Assembly: GCA_002478115.1 (NCBI GenBank)
Contig: DLMH01000067.1
Coordinates: 1-19,613 of the forward strand
DNA: 19,613 bases
DNA from: Candidatus Acidiferrum typicum
GTDB taxonomy: Bacteria > Acidobacteriota > Terriglobia > Acidiferrales > UBA7541
Reading direction: 5' to 3'
Positions 1 to 8,534 of this stretch are shown piece by piece. The stretch's first letter is position 1. Each line of letters begins with the position of its first letter. A program made the translations under genes and the position numbers. The notes below the pieces were generated by a model. The model saw only the letters and a list, made by a program, of their open reading frames with translations, was not told the DNA's origin and made no database searches.

Positions 1-10
1 GCTCATCTGG

Positions 11-22
11 TTGTCTATACAA
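11..22. promoter_or_regulatory. Probable GntR/HutC-type operator upstream of the receptor operon
   Basis: The 12-mer TTGTCTATACAA is an imperfect palindrome (five of six base pairs symmetric). It resembles the TTGT-N4-ACAA and GTCTAGAC-like sites bound by HutC-subfamily GntR proteins such as NagR/DasR. It contains TATACA, a possible -10 box, and lies 37 bp before the receptor start codon. The locus encodes a HutC-type regulator two genes in, so autoregulation is the simplest inference. Any -35 box would lie at or beyond the left edge. Confidence 0.5.
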
Positions 23-59
23 GATGGCGTACAGTTGTTTAAAAGGTGGAGGTGGTTAC

Positions 60-3000
60 ATGGAAAGCCGGAGTGTGAACCGACGATTTGTACTGGGAAC
101 TCTTAGGATTTGGTTCTTGCTTTTCGCGGCTGTAACGATGGCGTTTGCACAGGCAGGCCGTGGCGGCTTGAGCGGACTGGTAACCGATGCCACGGGCGCC
201 GTAATCCCCGGGATCACAGTCGAGCTGCAAAGTACTGGAACAGGTGTGACCGTGTCGACGGTTACGACGAGCGCGGGATTGTACTCCTTCGTTTCTCTAA
301 CACCAGCGACCTATCAATTGAAGATCAGTTATCCGGGATTCAAAACCGTGATTGAAAAGAACGTGATCGTGACGGTAGATCAGGTGACCACGCTAAACCT
401 CACGTTGCAGCCAGGCACCGTGAATCAGGTCGTTACGGTCACTGCGGCGCCGGAACTGGCGGAGACGAGCAACTCAACCGTCGGTCAGCTGATCACTGCG
501 CCCATGATCGATCGTGTGCCGCTGATCACCCGCGACGTATATGAGTTGGTCCAGTTGAGCGCCGGGGTTAACCCGACGAACGGCACGCCGAATGCAGCCG
601 ATACCTCGGCGGTTTATAATGCCCGTCCAGGTGCCGACGTCTCCGCTTACACGCTGAACGGCGCGCTGCAGGGGTCCGTTTACTATCTCCTTGATGGCAG
701 CCCGATCGGCATCGCCGAAAACAATCTGGCCGCGATCATTCCGGCTTTCCAAGTACCCTTGGATGACGTTCAAGAGTACCGCGTAGAAACGCAGAACGTC
801 CCCGCGACGTATCAGAGCGGAGGCGCGGGCGTGATTAGCCTGGTGACGAAATCCGGCACCAACGAGTTCCATGGCGACGCGTTCGCCTACATTCGGCCTG
901 ACAAATTTGCAGCGAACGACACTTTCGTGAAGGCCAGCCAACTCGCCGGAGGCGAGCCGAACCAGCCGGTCGCTTTTCATCGTTATCAAGAAGGCGGTTC
1001 CATCGGCGGGCCGATCCTGCACAACAAGCTATTCTTCTTCGGCGATTATGAGGTCACGCAGCAGCGATCACTTCAAACCGGCACTTACACCGTGCCGACA
1101 ACCGCTGAACGCACCGGCGACTTCTCGGCCGATACGTTCACGGTGTACAATCCACTTGTTCCGGACCTGCCCAACGGCCAGCGACAACCGTTTGCCGGCA
1201 ATATCATTCCGACAGGCGATCTTAATTCAATCGCCCTGAAATACGCCCAACAGTTTCCATTGCCGAATCAGGCGGGCGTAGGGGAGTACCACGTCAACAA
1301 CTACTTTGCCACAGGCCTGAATCCGAACGATGCCCAGAAATTCGACATCCGAATGGACTACTACCTCAGCGAAAAACAACACATCTTTGGCCGCTTTTCG
1401 TTCGACCGGCTAAAGTTTGGCAACTCCGATCTGTATGGCAGCAGCAACATTTACGATTATAATTACTATCAGAACATCACAAACGGCCGAAACATTCTGC
1501 TGGCCGACGATGTCACCTTTAGTCCGACCACTATTCTGCAGTTACGGTATTCGTTCACCCGCCATTACGAGAATCAGACTGGCGACCCGCGGCAGATAGG
1601 CTTTGACATGACTTCGCTGGGTTTTCCGTCATCGCTTGCGTCACAGCAAGTCTACAAAGACATTCCCCTCATTACCTTTGGCGGCGCCACGGCGGACTTG
1701 GGTGCACCCGATTATACGACGTTTCACTTCGCGAGTATGACTCATGATGCGATCGCCAGCCTTACAACCGTGAAAGGCAAACACGATCTGGGCATTGGCT
1801 TCGAGTTCCAGAAGCAGTTCATGAACGAGGGTCAGCCAATCTCTCCCAGCGGCTGGTATCAGTTCGATAATACCGCCACGAGTTCCACCACCTTCGCGGG
1901 CGACGGCTACGATTTTGCTTCTTTTCTGCTTGGCATGGGCTCAGCCCCGGGCTATGAGTACTACAACTTCACGCATGACATCTTTGGCGCCGAAGCCAAT
2001 CCGTACTATGCGGCGTACGTGCAGGACAGCTATCACCTCTCGAGCAAACTTACGTTGAACCTCGGTATGCGATGGGATATTTTCGGGGGACGTACCGAGC
2101 GGTACAACCGGTTGGAATATTTTGACCCGAACGTTCAGTATAGCGTCAGCGGCATGCCCTTAGTTGGCGGCGAGCAGTTTGTCAAGAAAGGCGGGAGTTC
2201 GTTCACCACGAACCTGAGGAATTTCGGGCCCCGCGTCGGTTTGGCGTATCAGCCGTTCAACCGGTTAGTCATTCGCGGCGGTTTTGGCATCTATTACGGG
2301 CCGAGCACGCAAATGGTCGCCAATTCCGCGCTCAATAGCGACGGGTTTTTCGCAGTCACGTCTTGGAACGCTACGGCCTACAACGCAGATGGAAATACGG
2401 TCCCGGTGAATTTGCTGAGCAATCCTTTTCCTTCTGGTCTGGTGCAGCCAACGGGCAGCTCCCTCGGGCCGGCAACGAGTATCGGCAGCACGCTGTTAAC
2501 CGCATTACGTTCACAGAGGACTCCGACTACTTACGACTTCAATCTCGGTATTCAATACGAATTGCCACATGAGTCGATTATCTCGGCTGCCTGGGTAGGA
2601 AGCCGTGGGCTCTTCCTGCCGTTGGGAGGCGTTGATTTGAACCAACTCTCGCTCGGCACAATCGCGCAATATCAGTCCGCGCTGGTTACCCCCATTCCGA
2701 ACAAATGGGCATCCATCTGGCCGACCACTTCGCCTTTTTATGGTCAGGCGACGGTCCCGCAGTACCTGGCGCTCGAACCGTACCCACAATTCAATTGCGG
2801 CGCCATGAATTGTGGTGTCGAGGCATTCGGTTATGGCGGCGGAGATTCCATCTACCACTCGCTCCAACTGAAGTTCCAAAAGCGATTGGCCAAGCACTTC
2901 ACCACGCTGGCGGCCTTTACGTGGGGCAAGCTACTGACCGACGATTCCGGCTCCCCGCTGTCGTTCATTGGCTACCACGGTCAAACAGTCCAGGATTGGA

Positions 3001-3593
3001 GGAATCTGAACCTGGAGCGATCCATCAGCTCACAAGACCTCAGTTACGTGTTCTCGTGGCAGACTTCCTACGATTTGCCGATTGGCCGAGACCGTTTTTT
3101 GAATCTGAATCGATGGGGCAACCGGATATTCGGCGGATGGACGCTCAATTCGATCGTGTTTTTCAGCAGCGGCACTCCCATCGCTTCTCCTAGCGGGACC
3201 GGGGATCCTTACTTCAGCCAACGTACCGACATCGCTTGCAACCCAGGTAAGAACGCGCCCCATACGGCAGCCCAGTGGTTCAGTTACACCTGCTTTTCTG
3301 AACCCACGAGTCAGTTCTTTCCGGGAACAGCACCGGCTTACTTATCGGATGTGCGTACCGATGGAGGCCACAATTGGGACGCTTCCATTTTCAAGATCAT
3401 TCCGTTGACCGAGCGCACCAAACTCCAACTAGAGTTTGCTGCGTATAATGTGACCAATTCCGTACAATATGGATATCCTAACGTGTTCTGGAATCCGAAT
3501 CCGACACCAGCCAACATGGGAGGATTCGGCCAGGTGACGAGCACGGCGAACACACCGAGGCAGTTGCAATTTGCCGCCAGATTTTTCTTCTAA
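60..3593 (+). CDS. Oar-like TonB-dependent receptor with carboxypeptidase regulatory-like domain
   Basis: Outer-membrane receptor, likely for glycan or oligosaccharide uptake, 1177 residues. I chose the ATG at 60 because a strong ribosome site (GGTGGAGGTGG) lies just upstream; an in-frame ATG at 24 lacks one. Residues 1-30 form a signal peptide with a hydrophobic core (IWFLLFAAVTMAFA) and probable cleavage after AFA. Residues about 36-118 are a CarboxypepD_reg-like beta-sandwich (GGLSGLVTDATGAVIPG). A plug-like region follows (VPLITRDVYELVQLSAGV; later GVISLVTKSGTNEFHGDAF), then a long aromatic-rich beta-barrel ending in FAARFFF, a terminal Phe typical of BAM substrates. No classical TonB box is obvious, which is usual for this acidobacterial group. 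It is followed after 21 bp by the GntR gene, so substrate specificity is probably tied to the regulator and GH42 enzyme. The substrate itself cannot be read from sequence. Confidence 0.9.
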   Translation: MESRSVNRRFVLGTLRIWFLLFAAVTMAFAQAGRGGLSGLVTDATGAVIPGITVELQSTGTGVTVSTVTTSAGLYSFVSLTPATYQLKISYPGFKTVIEKNVIVTVDQVTTLNLTLQPGTVNQVVTVTAAPELAETSNSTVGQLITAPMIDRVPLITRDVYELVQLSAGVNPTNGTPNAADTSAVYNARPGADVSAYTLNGALQGSVYYLLDGSPIGIAENNLAAIIPAFQVPLDDVQEYRVETQNVPATYQSGGAGVISLVTKSGTNEFHGDAFAYIRPDKFAANDTFVKASQLAGGEPNQPVAFHRYQEGGSIGGPILHNKLFFFGDYEVTQQRSLQTGTYTVPTTAERTGDFSADTFTVYNPLVPDLPNGQRQPFAGNIIPTGDLNSIALKYAQQFPLPNQAGVGEYHVNNYFATGLNPNDAQKFDIRMDYYLSEKQHIFGRFSFDRLKFGNSDLYGSSNIYDYNYYQNITNGRNILLADDVTFSPTTILQLRYSFTRHYENQTGDPRQIGFDMTSLGFPSSLASQQVYKDIPLITFGGATADLGAPDYTTFHFASMTHDAIASLTTVKGKHDLGIGFEFQKQFMNEGQPISPSGWYQFDNTATSSTTFAGDGYDFASFLLGMGSAPGYEYYNFTHDIFGAEANPYYAAYVQDSYHLSSKLTLNLGMRWDIFGGRTERYNRLEYFDPNVQYSVSGMPLVGGEQFVKKGGSSFTTNLRNFGPRVGLAYQPFNRLVIRGGFGIYYGPSTQMVANSALNSDGFFAVTSWNATAYNADGNTVPVNLLSNPFPSGLVQPTGSSLGPATSIGSTLLTALRSQRTPTTYDFNLGIQYELPHESIISAAWVGSRGLFLPLGGVDLNQLSLGTIAQYQSALVTPIPNKWASIWPTTSPFYGQATVPQYLALEPYPQFNCGAMNCGVEAFGYGGGDSIYHSLQLKFQKRLAKHFTTLAAFTWGKLLTDDSGSPLSFIGYHGQTVQDWRNLNLERSISSQDLSYVFSWQTSYDLPIGRDRFLNLNRWGNRIFGGWTLNSIVFFSSGTPIASPSGTGDPYFSQRTDIACNPGKNAPHTAAQWFSYTCFSEPTSQFFPGTAPAYLSDVRTDGGHNWDASIFKIIPLTERTKLQLEFAAYNVTNSVQYGYPNVFWNPNPTPANMGGFGQVTSTANTPRQLQFAARFFF

Positions 3594-3614
3594 TCTCTCT
3601 ATGGGGGTAGGTGG

Positions 3615-4394
3615 ATGGAGTTAACCTGTATCGATCACAGCGGAGTCGAGCCGCTTTACTACCAGATTCAGCAGCAGCTTTTTGAACGCATCCGCTTAGG
3701 CGAACTGAAAGCTGGAGATCCTCTTCCGTCGGAGCAGGAGATCTCTACACGGCTCGGAGTGAGCCGCATGACTGCAAGACTGGCGATCAAATCCCTTTGT
3801 GAAGTCGGCATTGTTTACAGCAAACAGGGGAAGGGAAGCTTCGTCTCGGGCCTGAAGCTGGAGAAGAATTTCCGCCAGGTCCTCTCGTTTAGCGAAGAGA
3901 TGGCGCAAAGCGGACGGCGACCTGAGTCTCGCCCTCTTGGTTTCGACATCGTTCCTGCGGAAGGTGAAGTGGCCCTGGCGCTTAGTCTGAAGCCGCAGGA
4001 GAAAGTCATCCGGTTGCGGCGGCTCAGGATCGCCGATTCCGTTCCCCTGGGGATAGAGTCTAGTTACATTCCGGAAAAGTTGTGCCCGGATCTCAAGGCT
4101 ACGTTCGATCCGCGCACTTCCCTTTATCAAACGCTGTCGGCGCGATATGGCATTCAAATAGCGATAGCCGACGAGGTGGTTGAAGCGGGATTAGCCAAGG
4201 GAGAGAAAGCCCGGCTGCTGCGGATAGCAAAAGGGAGCCCAGTTTTTATCTTTACGCGCATCTCGTACGTTCAACAGGGCCAAGCTGTCGAGTATGTCAA
4301 ATCGACCTATCGAGCCGACCGCTACAAGATCGTCAACCGTCTCGTGCGGGTCAAACACAGATTTGCCGTGCAGGAGGATGCCAAGAGCAGCTAG
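3615..4394 (+). CDS. GntR family transcriptional regulator, HutC subfamily (wHTH + UTRA)
   Basis: Cytoplasmic DNA-binding regulator of 259 residues, the normal length for the HutC subfamily. Residues about 11-79 are the GntR winged helix-turn-helix: PLYYQIQQQLFERI, then LPSEQEISTRLGVSRMTARL (recognition helix) and the wing GKGSFVS. Residues about 95-245 match a UTRA effector domain, seen in VIRLRRLRIADSVPLGIESS and SLYQTLSARYGIQI and ending in VEYVKSTYRADRYKI. UTRA domains commonly bind phosphosugars or small acids. The start at 3615 follows a G-rich ribosome site (GGGGGTAGGTGG). The gene sits 21 bp after the receptor and 24 bp before the GH42 gene, so it is almost certainly cotranscribed with both and probably represses the unit through the palindrome at 11-22. 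The ligand is unknown; an amino-sugar phosphate is a guess from the neighbours. Confidence 0.92.
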   Translation: MELTCIDHSGVEPLYYQIQQQLFERIRLGELKAGDPLPSEQEISTRLGVSRMTARLAIKSLCEVGIVYSKQGKGSFVSGLKLEKNFRQVLSFSEEMAQSGRRPESRPLGFDIVPAEGEVALALSLKPQEKVIRLRRLRIADSVPLGIESSYIPEKLCPDLKATFDPRTSLYQTLSARYGIQIAIADEVVEAGLAKGEKARLLRIAKGSPVFIFTRISYVQQGQAVEYVKSTYRADRYKIVNRLVRVKHRFAVQEDAKSS

Positions 4395-4418
4395 TCTGCC
4401 CGTCGGGACCATGGACCT

Positions 4419-6635
4419 ATGCGTACAAAACTGTCTCGAATTGCCGTTGCAACTCTCGTATTGAGCGCCGCATTGCCTGCACAAGAGGCTAGACAACGGC
4501 AACCTTCCTTCTATCCCGTGTCGGTGTGGTACAGCGGCGGAAAAGCGCGCGCGCCGATGTTGGAACAGATCAACGCAGATTCGCCACGGCTGTGGAAAGA
4601 GGATTTGCAGAAGATCAAAGGTCTCGGATTCAACACCGTGCGGACATGGGTGGAATGGAATGTCGGCGAGCCGAACGAAGGGGAATACCACCTGGAGAAT
4701 CTGGATTTGTTACTGCGCTTGGCGGACGAAGTTGGGCTGAAGGTGATTGTGCAGGTATACGTAGATTCCGCTCCGGAGTGGGTGGGCGTGAAATATCCGG
4801 AAGGGCGCTATGCGGCGCAGGACGGGCAGCCGATTCCATCGCAAGCGGCGCCGGGATTCTGTTTCGACAATAAGAACGTTCGGAAGGCCGTGCTAGAATT
4901 TTTCCAGGAAGTGGCGCGGCACGCGGAGAAGAGCGCGGCATTTTACGGATGGGATTTGTGGAGCGAACCGGCAGCGCTGAACTGGGCGCGCGTGGGTTAC
5001 AAGGCCGAACCGATGTTCTGCTATTGCCCGGCGAGCATGGAGCGATTCCGCGAGTGGCTGAAGAAAAAGTACGGCACGCTGGAGAAGTTGAATGCGGCGT
5101 GGCACCGGACGTTCACGGACTGGAAACAAGTAGAGCCGCCGCGGTATGGAACGATCCTGACGTACACGGACTTCATGGATTGGCGGGTATACTACGGGTA
5201 CAAGCTGGCGGAAGACCTGAAGATGAGGAACGACGCAGTGAAAGCGATCGATCCTTGGCACGTGACGACGAGCCATGCGCCGGATCCTTCGCCGCTGGCA
5301 CGCACGTTGGCGGATCCGTACGACCCCACGGACGATTTCCTGATGAAGGATTCCGTGGATTATTTCGGGACGAGCTTTTACCCGAAGCTGACGGCCGTGG
5401 AATACAACTGGAAGCTAAACCGGCGCGTGTTGGCCATGGATTTGACGGCGGCGATGACCGGAGGGCGGGGATTTTACGTCGGGGAATTGCAGAGCGGGTT
5501 CGGCGTGCATGGAACGACGATTGGGTCGGAAGTGACGGCGAGCGATCTGGAGATGTGGACGTGGGGGATGGTGTCGCGCGGGGCGCGGGCCATCAACTTC
5601 TATGCGTTTTACCCGATGAATGCAGGATATGAGAGCGGCGGATACGGATTGATTCAACTGGACGGTACGCTGACGGAGCGGAGCCAGCGAGCGGGAGAGA
5701 CGGCCAAGAAAATCGCTGCGAACGCGGATTTGCTGTTGCAGGCGAAACCGAAACAGGCGGAAGCCGCAATTATTTTCAGCCCGCTTGTGCCGTTGCTGGG
5801 CGGGTACGACGAGGAAGACATGCGGAACGCGATGCACAAGGCGCTTGCGGGTTATCACCGGATGTTTTTCGAGAGGAACCTGCCGGTGGAGGTGTTGAGT
5901 TCGCGGGAATTGGCTGGGCGAAACCTGCAGAAATACAAGCTGATCGTGCTGCCGTATCCGTTGATGATGACGACCGATGAGGCGGAGGCACTGAAGGATT
6001 ACGTGAGCAAGGGTGGACACCTGTTCGTGGAGGCGCGGCCGGGGTGGGTGAATGAAGACGGACACGCCGAGGGAGCGATACCGGGATTTGGATGGACGGA
6101 GATGTTTGGCGTGCGAGAGAGTTCGATCGATCCCGAGAAGGAAATCGCAGTGAAGTGGGGCGCGGAGGAGTTCTCGGGGAAGAACTTCGCGGAGCATTTT
6201 ACCGTGCTGGACGGCAAGGCACGTGTGGTAGCGAAGTTTGCGGATGGGACGGCGGCGGCGTACGAACATACTTATGGAAAGGGAAGCGCAATGCTGCTAG
6301 GCACGTTCGCAGGGCAGGAGAACGAAGCCAAGCCGACGCCAATGCATCCGCTGGGAGGAATTCTGGCGAAATGGGCGGGATTGACGGAGGTTGAGTTGAA
6401 GGCGCCGGCGCTGGTGGAGTTGCGGGAGATGGAATCGCCGGAGGGGAAATTGGTGTTTTTGTTCAATCACGGAGAGAAGGAAGCGGAAGTGGAGTATGCG
6501 GAGGAGTTGGAGAGGCCGGCAGCAAGCGTGCGGGAAATCGTGACCGGGGAGATGAAGAAAGCAGAGGGAAAACGATCTACGGTGAAGACGGACGTGCCAG
6601 CGCAGGCGGTGCGAATTTACCGGATCGATTATTGA
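4419..6635 (+). CDS. Exported GH42-family beta-galactosidase-like glycoside hydrolase
   Basis: Hydrolase of 738 residues, close to the 650-750 typical of GH42. Residues 1-20 look like a signal peptide (cleavage near ALPA/QEA), so it acts in the periplasm or outside, unlike many cytosolic GH42 enzymes. The TIM barrel covers about residues 31-430 (FNTVRTWVEWNVGEPNEGEY near its start). The predicted acid/base is Glu183 in GWDLWSEP and the predicted nucleophile is Glu356 in YVGELQSG. Cys148, Cys201 and Cys203 (CYCPAS) match the structural zinc site of some GH42 enzymes, but the expected fourth Cys is a Ser at 206. About 445-640 is the GH42M trimerisation-like domain (AAIIFSPLVPLLGGYDEEDM), followed by a C-terminal beta domain. 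It lies 24 bp after the GntR gene and 31 bp before the SIS gene. Beta-galactosidase activity is inferred from family; a related beta-glycosidase specificity is possible. Confidence 0.88.
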   Translation: MRTKLSRIAVATLVLSAALPAQEARQRQPSFYPVSVWYSGGKARAPMLEQINADSPRLWKEDLQKIKGLGFNTVRTWVEWNVGEPNEGEYHLENLDLLLRLADEVGLKVIVQVYVDSAPEWVGVKYPEGRYAAQDGQPIPSQAAPGFCFDNKNVRKAVLEFFQEVARHAEKSAAFYGWDLWSEPAALNWARVGYKAEPMFCYCPASMERFREWLKKKYGTLEKLNAAWHRTFTDWKQVEPPRYGTILTYTDFMDWRVYYGYKLAEDLKMRNDAVKAIDPWHVTTSHAPDPSPLARTLADPYDPTDDFLMKDSVDYFGTSFYPKLTAVEYNWKLNRRVLAMDLTAAMTGGRGFYVGELQSGFGVHGTTIGSEVTASDLEMWTWGMVSRGARAINFYAFYPMNAGYESGGYGLIQLDGTLTERSQRAGETAKKIAANADLLLQAKPKQAEAAIIFSPLVPLLGGYDEEDMRNAMHKALAGYHRMFFERNLPVEVLSSRELAGRNLQKYKLIVLPYPLMMTTDEAEALKDYVSKGGHLFVEARPGWVNEDGHAEGAIPGFGWTEMFGVRESSIDPEKEIAVKWGAEEFSGKNFAEHFTVLDGKARVVAKFADGTAAAYEHTYGKGSAMLLGTFAGQENEAKPTPMHPLGGILAKWAGLTEVELKAPALVELREMESPEGKLVFLFNHGEKEAEVEYAEELERPAASVREIVTGEMKKAEGKRSTVKTDVPAQAVRIYRIDY

Positions 6636-6666
6636 AGAGCGGCCAGGAAATTACGGGAGGGGAACT

Positions 6667-7416
6667 GTGAGCGCGAGCGTGTATCGGGAGCGGATCGGTG
6701 GAGTGCTGGGGAAAATATGGGAAACACAGATGGGAAACATCGAGAAGGCGGCGGCGGCGATGGCGGAAACGATCGCGAATGGCGGGCTAGTGCACCTGTT
6801 CGGGAGCGGGCACTCGGTGCTGCCGGTGCAGGACATGTTTCCGCGCTACGGGTCGTTTCCCGGATTCCGGCCGCTGATGGATATGCGGCTGATGTGGACG
6901 AACGTGATCGGCAGCGGGGGAGCCAAGGGATTGCTATGGCTGGAGCGGGAAGAGGGATACGCGCAAGTGCTGTTTGAGAACGAACCGATCCGCCAGGGCG
7001 ACGTGATGCTGGTGTTCTCCCATGGAGGTTTGAACGCCGTGGGGATAGAAGTATTGATGGAAGCGAAGAAACGTGGGCTGGCGACCGTGGGCGTGACATC
7101 GTTGGATAATTACCGGAAGAGAGAGGCGAGGCATTCTTCGGGGAAGAAACTGGCAGACGTGGCGGACATCGTGATCGACAATTGCACCCCGGCGGAAGAT
7201 GCGCTGGTTTCGATTGAGGGATGGAAGGCTCCGGTGGCGGCGGGGTCCACGGTAGCGTTTATTACGATCGCCATGTCCATCATCGCTCAGGTGGCCGCGA
7301 ATCTGGCGGCGAAGGGACAAACACCGCCCGTGTTTGTGTCGCCCAACGTGCCGGGAATTCCCGCGGACAATACGAACCGTGTGTACACGGAATACGAGAG
7401 GCTGCTGAACCGATGA
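6667..7416 (+). CDS. SIS-domain phosphosugar-binding protein (COG4821/UPF0309-like)
   Basis: Cytoplasmic protein of 249 residues with one sugar-isomerase (SIS) fold. I see HLFGSGHS at residues 43-50, MLVFSHGGLN at 114-123 in the position of the SIS phosphosugar-binding Ser loop, and ADIVIDNCTPAEDAL at about 166-180. The sequence resembles the COG4821 group, whose members are mostly uncharacterised. SIS proteins isomerise, deaminate or sense phosphosugars, so a role with an amino-sugar phosphate is plausible but not shown. The start is a GTG at 6667 behind a clear ribosome site (GGGAGGGG). It lies 31 bp after the GH42 gene and 15 bp before the PIG-L gene. Base usage is strongly G-rich on this strand, like the GH42, MFS and ROK genes. 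An etherase or deaminase role cannot be excluded. Confidence 0.85.
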   Translation: MSASVYRERIGGVLGKIWETQMGNIEKAAAAMAETIANGGLVHLFGSGHSVLPVQDMFPRYGSFPGFRPLMDMRLMWTNVIGSGGAKGLLWLEREEGYAQVLFENEPIRQGDVMLVFSHGGLNAVGIEVLMEAKKRGLATVGVTSLDNYRKREARHSSGKKLADVADIVIDNCTPAEDALVSIEGWKAPVAAGSTVAFITIAMSIIAQVAANLAAKGQTPPVFVSPNVPGIPADNTNRVYTEYERLLNR

Positions 7417-7431
7417 AAGAGAGGGTGCATC

Positions 7432-8259
7432 ATGTCTCCTACTACACGGCGTAGCTTCTTAGCGTTGGCTGGCGGAAGTGCAGTTGCTCTTTCAATGAAT
7501 CCAGAACCCTCAAACGCTAAACAATTGCCAGGACAGCCACCAAGCAAGAATTCCGGTGGGCAAGATAAGAGCTTTTCAAATGTGATGGCGATTGCCGCGC
7601 ATCCCGGCGACGCTTTTTTTGCGATGGGTGCTCCCGTGGCTGTCGCCAGGCATTTCGGAGGGCAAGGGTCGCTGCTGAGTCTCTCGTTGGGAGAGAAGGG
7701 CTCCCCCACAATTCCCGCGGAACAATACGGAGCATCGCAACGGGAGGCAGCGCAGAAAGCCGCGGCCTTGATCGGTGCAAAAGCCCTATTTCTGCAGTAT
7801 CCGGATGGAGAAATTCCAATAAACGAAGAGGCAAAGTTTGCGGTCTGTGATTTGATTCGACAATACAAGCCGTTGACAATCGTGACCCACTGGAAAGGAA
7901 GCTGGCATAAGGACCATCGCGCCTGCTATGACATCGTCGAAGATGCAATATTCTATGCGGGACTTCCTGGCATCGTCCGGAAAGAACCGGCCCATGGGGT
8001 AAGGAAGCTCTTTTATGCCGACAACTGGGAGGATGCAACTGGCTTCACCGCAGACACGTATCTGGACATAACTGCTGTTTGCGACGGTTGGTTGAATGCA
8101 TGCAGTGCATTCCCGATGTGGCACGGCGAAACGGGATTCCGTTACAACGATTACTATGGCAGCCTTGCCGTTGAGCGCGGCTGCTTGAGCAATTTCAAAC
8201 GCGCCGTGGCATTGATGTCTTCCGCGGAACAGCGTGTCCAGCACATTCGCACGCCGTAA
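7432..8259 (+). CDS. Tat-exported PIG-L/LmbE-family deacetylase-like protein with altered active site
   Basis: Protein of 275 residues in the PIG-L/LmbE family, whose members remove N-acetyl groups from GlcNAc-type sugars using zinc. A Tat signal is visible at the N terminus (TTRRSFLALAGG) with a hydrophobic stretch after it, so it should be exported folded. The first motif reads AHPGDAFF at residues 56-63 where AHPDD is expected: the zinc ligands His57 and Asp60 are kept, but the Asp that acts as general base (Asp15 in MshB) is Gly59. The second motif HKDHR at 159-163 supplies the third zinc-binding His162. The ribosome site AGAGAGGG precedes the ATG. It follows the SIS gene by 15 bp, but its base composition is less G-rich than that of the SIS and MFS genes on either side, hinting at later insertion. 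It may bind rather than deacetylate sugars, or use another base. Confidence 0.85.
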   Translation: MSPTTRRSFLALAGGSAVALSMNPEPSNAKQLPGQPPSKNSGGQDKSFSNVMAIAAHPGDAFFAMGAPVAVARHFGGQGSLLSLSLGEKGSPTIPAEQYGASQREAAQKAAALIGAKALFLQYPDGEIPINEEAKFAVCDLIRQYKPLTIVTHWKGSWHKDHRACYDIVEDAIFYAGLPGIVRKEPAHGVRKLFYADNWEDATGFTADTYLDITAVCDGWLNACSAFPMWHGETGFRYNDYYGSLAVERGCLSNFKRAVALMSSAEQRVQHIRTP

Positions 8260-8534
8260 AGCAGTGCGCTGGCCTCTCTCGATACTCTCCGGGAACCGGC
8301 ATCAGCGCCACTGCTCGAAGATCGGTTTTGTTGTGCCAAACGTTGACATGCAGATCTTCCAAAACATGGTGTAGCCTGATGACTTAAGAATCTCGGCCAA
8401 ACATGGCAGCGGGCTGTAACAACATATTTGACAAACAAAGCAGCTTCTTGTGAGTTGCATCCGGATGACAAGATGGTTGCGTAAAAGCCCGCGGCATAGG
8501 CTTCCAATTCGAGTGGCAACGGAAAAGGTGAAGC
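8260..8534. other. Intergenic gap between PIG-L and MFS genes
   Basis: This 275 bp gap breaks the tight spacing of the operon. It has no plausible gene on either strand. TTGACA occurs at 8343-8348 and 8428-8433, but no convincing -10 box lies 16-18 bp downstream of either. A perfect 10-bp palindrome CATCCGGATG is at 8459-8468. The composition resembles the PIG-L gene more than the MFS gene. Confidence 0.5.

Noticed and set aside
474..1022. Long - strand ORF inside the first receptor gene (and similar ones elsewhere)
   Set aside because: The + strand receptor has clear domains and a ribosome site; these opposite-strand frames are by-products of high-GC coding sequence.
8343..8433. TTGACA sequences as promoters for the downstream MFS gene
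   Set aside because: Neither has a convincing -10 hexamer at 16-18 bp.
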